In this document: positions 60,571-64,000 of the stretch, one piece after another | How positions within the stretch are numbered: position 1 is the first letter of the stretch | Layout: each line of letters starts with the position of its first letter | Source of the DNA: an uncultured Oscillospiraceae bacterium | GTDB lineage: Bacteria; Bacillota; Clostridia; Oscillospirales; Oscillospiraceae | Length of the DNA: 64,000 bases | Direction of reading: 5' to 3' | Assembly: GCA_934645175.1 (NCBI GenBank) | Contig: CAKUDE010000001.1 | Coordinates: forward strand, 62,001-126,000 | The notes under the pieces: generated by a model | Databases searched by the model: none | The model's input: the letters and a program-made list of their open reading frames with translations, nothing else | What the model was told of the DNA's origin: nothing | Position numbers and translations under genes: made by a program

Positions 60571-61572
60571 CTATGAGAGCAGGCACTCCGCAATCTGCAC
60601 GGCGTTCGTCGCCGCACCCTTGCGGATCTGATCGCCGCAGCACCAGAGCGCCAGACCGTTTTCGCAGATCAGATCCGGCCGGATACGTCCAACGAGCACG
60701 GTGTCGCGGTCGGAGGTATCCAGCGGCATGGGATAAACATGGTTGGCCGTGTCGTCCGCCAGCGCACAGCCCGGCGCAGCGGCAATGGCCTCGCGCGCGG
60801 CCTCGACGGAGACCGGGCGGTCAAAATACAGATTCAGCGAGATGGAGTGACTGCGCACCACGGGTACGCGCACGCAGGTGCAGCTTACGCGCAGCTCCGG
60901 CAGGTGCAGAATCTTGCGTCCCTCATTCTGCATTTTCATTTCCTCGCTCGTATAGCCCTCGAAGGTCACACCGCCGATCTGCGGAATGAGATTATAGGCA
61001 ATCTGGTGGGAAAAGACGTGCGGATGCACGGCTCTGCCCTCGCGCAGGGCATCGATCTGCTCCGCCAGCTCCACGGGGCCGCCTGCGCCCGCACCGGAAA
61101 CCGCCTGATATGTGGATGCAACCATCGCCTTCAGGTTGCCCAGCGGCCGCAGGGCGTAAATCGCCATCAGCGCGATGATGGTTGAGCAATTCGGGTTGGC
61201 GAGAATGCCCTTGTGCTGCTTCACATCGTCTCCGTTGATCTCCGGAACGATCAGCGGGACATTCGGGTCGAGACGAAATGCGGAGGAATTATCAACAAAC
61301 ACCGCCCCTGCGCGGGTAATGGCAGGCGCAAAGCGCTCGGCAATGTCGTTTTCGGCGGCGCCGAGGACAAGATCCAGCCCTTCAAACGCCTCGTCACACG
61401 TCAGGAGGACAGGCAGCTCGCGGCCCTTCCACGCGAGCGTGCTGCCCGCGCTGCGCGACCCTGCCAGCAGGCGAAGCTCGGCAATGGGGAAGTTGCGCTC
61501 CGCCAGTATTTTCATCATTTCGCGGCCAACCGCACCGGTCGCACCCAAAATGCCAACGTTATACTGCTTCAT
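60571..61572 (-). CDS. asd: Aspartate-semialdehyde dehydrogenase
   Basis: A 333-aa NADPH-dependent enzyme converting aspartyl-phosphate to aspartate semialdehyde. It has GATGAVGREM at the N-terminus, VDNSSAFR, the catalytic cysteine in NPNCSTIIAL, and the substrate-binding VPVVRSHSISLNLYF with the catalytic histidine. The ATG is 7 nt downstream of lysC; the two form one operon supplying the lysine, diaminopimelate, threonine and methionine pathways. Confidence 0.96.
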   Translation of the reverse strand: MKQYNVGILGATGAVGREMMKILAERNFPIAELRLLAGSRSAGSTLAWKGRELPVLLTCDEAFEGLDLVLGAAENDIAERFAPAITRAGAVFVDNSSAFRLDPNVPLIVPEINGDDVKQHKGILANPNCSTIIALMAIYALRPLGNLKAMVASTYQAVSGAGAGGPVELAEQIDALREGRAVHPHVFSHQIAYNLIPQIGGVTFEGYTSEEMKMQNEGRKILHLPELRVSCTCVRVPVVRSHSISLNLYFDRPVSVEAAREAIAAAPGCALADDTANHVYPMPLDTSDRDTVLVGRIRPDLICENGLALWCCGDQIRKGAATNAVQIAECLLS

Positions 61573-61579
61573 AAAAACC

Positions 61580-62890
61580 TCACTTTACAAACGCTTCATA
61601 CAGCTCGCGCACCGTTTGACCGTAATCCTTGTTTTCCACGCCGACAAGAATGGTCATTTCGTCCGGCCCCTGCGCGATCATCCGGATGTTGATGTTTCGT
61701 TTCCCGAGCGCATCAAAAATCTTGCCCGAGGTGCCTGCGCGGAAGGCCATACGACGGCCGACAACCGCAACAATGGCAAGGTTATCCGTAATTTTCAGGT
61801 CGTCCGGATGAACGGCCTTGCGCAGCTCATCGGTCAGGGTATAGGTACAGGGCGACAGATTTTCCGTCGGTACGGCCAGACTGATGCAGTCAACGCCTGT
61901 CGTCACATAACTGACCGGAACGGCGTTGCGTTCAAACACCGAGAAAATGGCGCGCAGCGTCCCGACCGCGCCGGACATCCCGCGCTTGGAAACGGTCAGG
62001 ATGGAAAAGTCCTTCTTGCCGGCGATGCCGGTAACAAAGCGGTCGGCCTTCGGCGGCTCCGGGAAGTCGTCACAGACGAGTGTACCCGGGTGCTCCGGGT
62101 GGTTGGTATTCCGTATATTCAGTGGAATATTCATTTCTCGCACCGGGAAAATTGTCATCTCATGTAGCACCTGCGCACCAGCATACGAAAGTTGACGTAA
62201 TTCTCCGTATGTTGCGCGGTCAATGGTGCGCGGCGCATCGACAATGCGCGGGTCAGCCATCAGCATCCCGCACACGTCCGTCCAGTTCTCATAGACCTCC
62301 GCGCCGAGCGCGGCGGCGGCAAGCGCGCCGGTAATATCCGAGCCGCCGCGCGTCAGAACGCGGATCGCGCCCTCCGGCGTGACGCCGTAGAAGCCGGGCG
62401 TAACGGCGCAGCCGTCGCCGACGAGCGCACGCAGCGCGGCATAGGAGGTCTCCTGGTCGATCGTGCCGTCATAGTGAAATGTAAGCCATCTTTTTGCGTC
62501 AATAAACGGAAAACCGAGCATTTCCGCTGTCAGGATTGCGGAGAAATACTCGCCGCGCGAGACTAATTCGTCGCGTGAAATGCCATTTTCCATCCGCGCA
62601 CGCAGCACCGCAAATTCGGATTCCAAATCCGTCTTCAGTCCAAGCGCGTCGCGAATGGCGCAGTAGCGCTCCACAATATTCTGCCAGATGTCGTCATAAC
62701 CGACCCCGTACTGCATATGCGCATAGCAAAGATACAGCAGATCCGTCACCTTTGTGTCGCCGGGAAAGCGTTTCCCCGCCGCCGAAACCACGACGACACG
62801 GCGCGACGGCTCCGCGCGGACGATGCCGAGCACCTTGCGGTACTGGGCAGCATCCGCCATAGAGGTGCCGCCAAACTTCAAAACCCTCAT
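61580..62890 (-). CDS. lysC: Aspartate kinase
   Basis: A 436-aa aspartokinase. It starts with KFGGTSMADAAQ, carries RGEYFSAILTAEMLGF and LTRGGSDITGALAA in the kinase domain, and ends with two ACT domains (from about residue 300: SILTVSKRGMSG...VSYVTTGVDCISLAV and KITDNLAIVAVVGRRM...NINIRMIAQGPDEMTILVGV), so end-product feedback is expected. The ATG follows AAGGGAGACACAGAT. A near-consensus promoter lies 70-100 bp upstream. Confidence 0.95.
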   Translation of the reverse strand: MRVLKFGGTSMADAAQYRKVLGIVRAEPSRRVVVVSAAGKRFPGDTKVTDLLYLCYAHMQYGVGYDDIWQNIVERYCAIRDALGLKTDLESEFAVLRARMENGISRDELVSRGEYFSAILTAEMLGFPFIDAKRWLTFHYDGTIDQETSYAALRALVGDGCAVTPGFYGVTPEGAIRVLTRGGSDITGALAAAALGAEVYENWTDVCGMLMADPRIVDAPRTIDRATYGELRQLSYAGAQVLHEMTIFPVREMNIPLNIRNTNHPEHPGTLVCDDFPEPPKADRFVTGIAGKKDFSILTVSKRGMSGAVGTLRAIFSVFERNAVPVSYVTTGVDCISLAVPTENLSPCTYTLTDELRKAVHPDDLKITDNLAIVAVVGRRMAFRAGTSGKIFDALGKRNINIRMIAQGPDEMTILVGVENKDYGQTVRELYEAFVK

Positions 62891-62961
62891 ATCTGTGTCT
62901 CCCTTTTCCGGGCGGCCATTGCATATTTTTGCCGCGCCATTGAATATGTGCTTTTTGTATT

Positions 62962-62989
62962 ATTATACCGTTTTTGTATATTTTGTCAA
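62962..62989 (-). promoter_or_regulatory. Near-consensus promoter of lysC-asd
   Basis: Minus strand: TTGACA, 16-bp spacer, TATAAT, both boxes perfect. The leader to the lysC ATG is about 65 nt; no lysine-riboswitch-sized region is available. Confidence 0.8.
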
Positions 62990-63058
62990 GCACTATTTTA
63001 CAAAACCGTCTCCCATGAGCAGTATATGCTTCGCGCACGGAGGCGTGCGGCACGGGGC

Positions 63059-63087
63059 TTGCTTTTTCTGCAAAAAGGCGCTATGAT
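63059..63087 (+). promoter_or_regulatory. Predicted promoter of dapF
   Basis: TTGCTT, 17-bp spacer, TATGAT, about 28 bp upstream of the dapF start. Confidence 0.55.
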
Positions 63088-63114
63088 GGAGGAAGAAAAC
63101 TTGCGGAGGCGGCT

Positions 63115-63915
63115 ATGAAATTTTACAAATACTGCGGCGCGGGCAACGACTTCGTGCTCCTGCCGAACCTCGACCGTTCGATTTCACCGAACGACTATGC
63201 GGCGCTGGCGGTGCGCCTGTGCGACCGACATTTCGGCATCGGCGCGGACGGCCTGATGATCGTGGAGCCGCCGGAGCACGGCGGCGACTGCAAAATGGTT
63301 TTTTATAACAACGACGGCTCGACGGCCGAGATGTGCGGCAACGGCGCGCGCTGCATCTGCCGCTTCTGCCACGACACGGGGCTTTCCGGCACGATTCAAC
63401 ACATAGAAACGCCCTCGGGGGCGGTCGTCGGCGAACGTATCGACAAGTCGCATTACAAAATCGAATTGACCGCCCCCACAGAGGTGAAGCGCGGCCTGTG
63501 TATCGAGGAAACGGTGTGCGACTATATCGAGCTGGGCGACCCCGGTATTCCGCATGCCGTCGTGCCCTGCGAGACAGTCCCGGAGCGCACTCTGCGCAGC
63601 CTCGCCGAACGTCTGCGCCACAGCCCGAGCTTCCCGCGCGGCGCGAACGTCAATTTCTGCGCCGTAACCGCGCCGAACGAGCTGCGGCTGCTGACGTATG
63701 AGCGCGGCGTAGAGGATTTCACGCTGGCCTGCGGCACCGGTACGGGCGCAAGCGTGCTTGCCATGACGCTGCGCGGCGCGGTTACGGGTGTACGGACGCG
63801 CGTCGTGACCGACGGCGGCGTGCTGTTTGTCGACGTTCTGCGTGAGGACGGCCGCACGCGCCTTTTTCTGACCGGTGAGGCGCTATGCGTTTTCACCGGC
63901 GAAACGGGAGACTGA
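63115..63915 (+). CDS. dapF: Diaminopimelate epimerase
   Basis: A 266-aa cofactor-independent epimerase converting LL- to meso-diaminopimelate for lysine and peptidoglycan. The two catalytic cysteines are in AEMCGNGARC (about residue 75) and LACGTGTGAS (about 205). Other family marks are FYKYCGAGNDFVLL, FGIGADGLM, and FPRGANVNFC. The ATG follows GCGGAGGCGGCT. It is divergent from lysC-asd. The 85 bp after it to the window end show no further feature. Confidence 0.96.
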   Translation: MKFYKYCGAGNDFVLLPNLDRSISPNDYAALAVRLCDRHFGIGADGLMIVEPPEHGGDCKMVFYNNDGSTAEMCGNGARCICRFCHDTGLSGTIQHIETPSGAVVGERIDKSHYKIELTAPTEVKRGLCIEETVCDYIELGDPGIPHAVVPCETVPERTLRSLAERLRHSPSFPRGANVNFCAVTAPNELRLLTYERGVEDFTLACGTGTGASVLAMTLRGAVTGVRTRVVTDGGVLFVDVLREDGRTRLFLTGEALCVFTGETGD

Positions 63916-64000
63916 AGCTTCGACGGCTCTTACTTACGGGAGGACGGTCTCCGGCAGCGGGAGAAACTGCCGTTGCACCGCTTTCCCCTCCCTGCAACAG

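Overview
The window looks like the chromosome of a high-GC clostridial Firmicute, most likely Oscillospirales (Oscillospiraceae/Ruminococcaceae type). The evidence is strong AGGAGG ribosome sites, CIRCE-controlled groESL and clpB, a fused ECF-transporter ATPase, a Ptb/Buk plus 2-oxoacid:ferredoxin oxidoreductase operon, obligate-anaerobe radical-SAM enzymes, and visibly GC-rich coding DNA. A soj/parA gene running off the left edge and two perfect 16-bp parS palindromes within 1.1 kb place the left end near the replication origin.

Layout. 1-9.4 kb: partial soj, a PflX-like radical-SAM gene, rlmD, an AT-rich 1027-aa metallophosphoesterase gene of unknown role (probably acquired), prfC, a small membrane protein and a 2-hydroxyacid dehydrogenase. 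9.8-15.4 kb: PAP2 phosphatase, alpha/beta hydrolase, nrdG, dut, ygiQ, a DUF3786 gene and a following gene cut off by a repeat. 15.8-25.6 kb (minus strand): a corrinoid salvage and uptake supercluster. It starts with a promoter and a ~220-nt structured RNA ending in an intrinsic terminator, then a membrane-anchored DUF4430 protein, EcfT, fused EcfA-A', an S component, a second EcfT, a TIM-barrel enzyme, CobT, CobU, CobS, a short CobU-like protein and a CobC-like phosphatase.

25.7-33.5 kb: groESL under CIRCE, a MATE exporter behind a probable attenuator, a remnant of a cytidylate-kinase-like gene, and a two-gene ABC exporter on the minus strand. 34.0-40.5 kb: ptb-buk-(MinD-like ATPase)-vorD-vorB-vor(beta)-vor(gamma)-ilvE, together a route from branched-chain amino acids through 2-oxoacid and acyl-CoA to acyl-phosphate, acid and ATP. 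41-45 kb: NhaC-type antiporter converging on metG, with a VanZ-like gene upstream of metG. 45.2-52 kb: a giant MacB-like ABC protein, a 67-aa conserved small protein, and CIRCE-controlled clpB.

52.2-54 kb: tadA, which is in frame with an upstream XRE-type HTH domain, divergent from a small coiled-coil gene and a sigma region-4-like gene. 54.2-60 kb: a marR gene coupled to an asymmetric heterodimeric ABC exporter, a TIGR04255-like gene and a YugP-like zinc peptidase. 60.5-63.9 kb: lysC-asd divergent from dapF (lysine/diaminopimelate pathway).

A dispersed palindromic repeat (ends TGTCATTGCGAG / CTCGCAATGACA, interchangeable self-complementary hairpin cores) occupies at least nine intergenic regions and has truncated one gene. 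No rRNA, tRNA, CRISPR array, transposase or prophage gene was seen. Long ORFs antisense to the GC-rich genes are treated as shadows.
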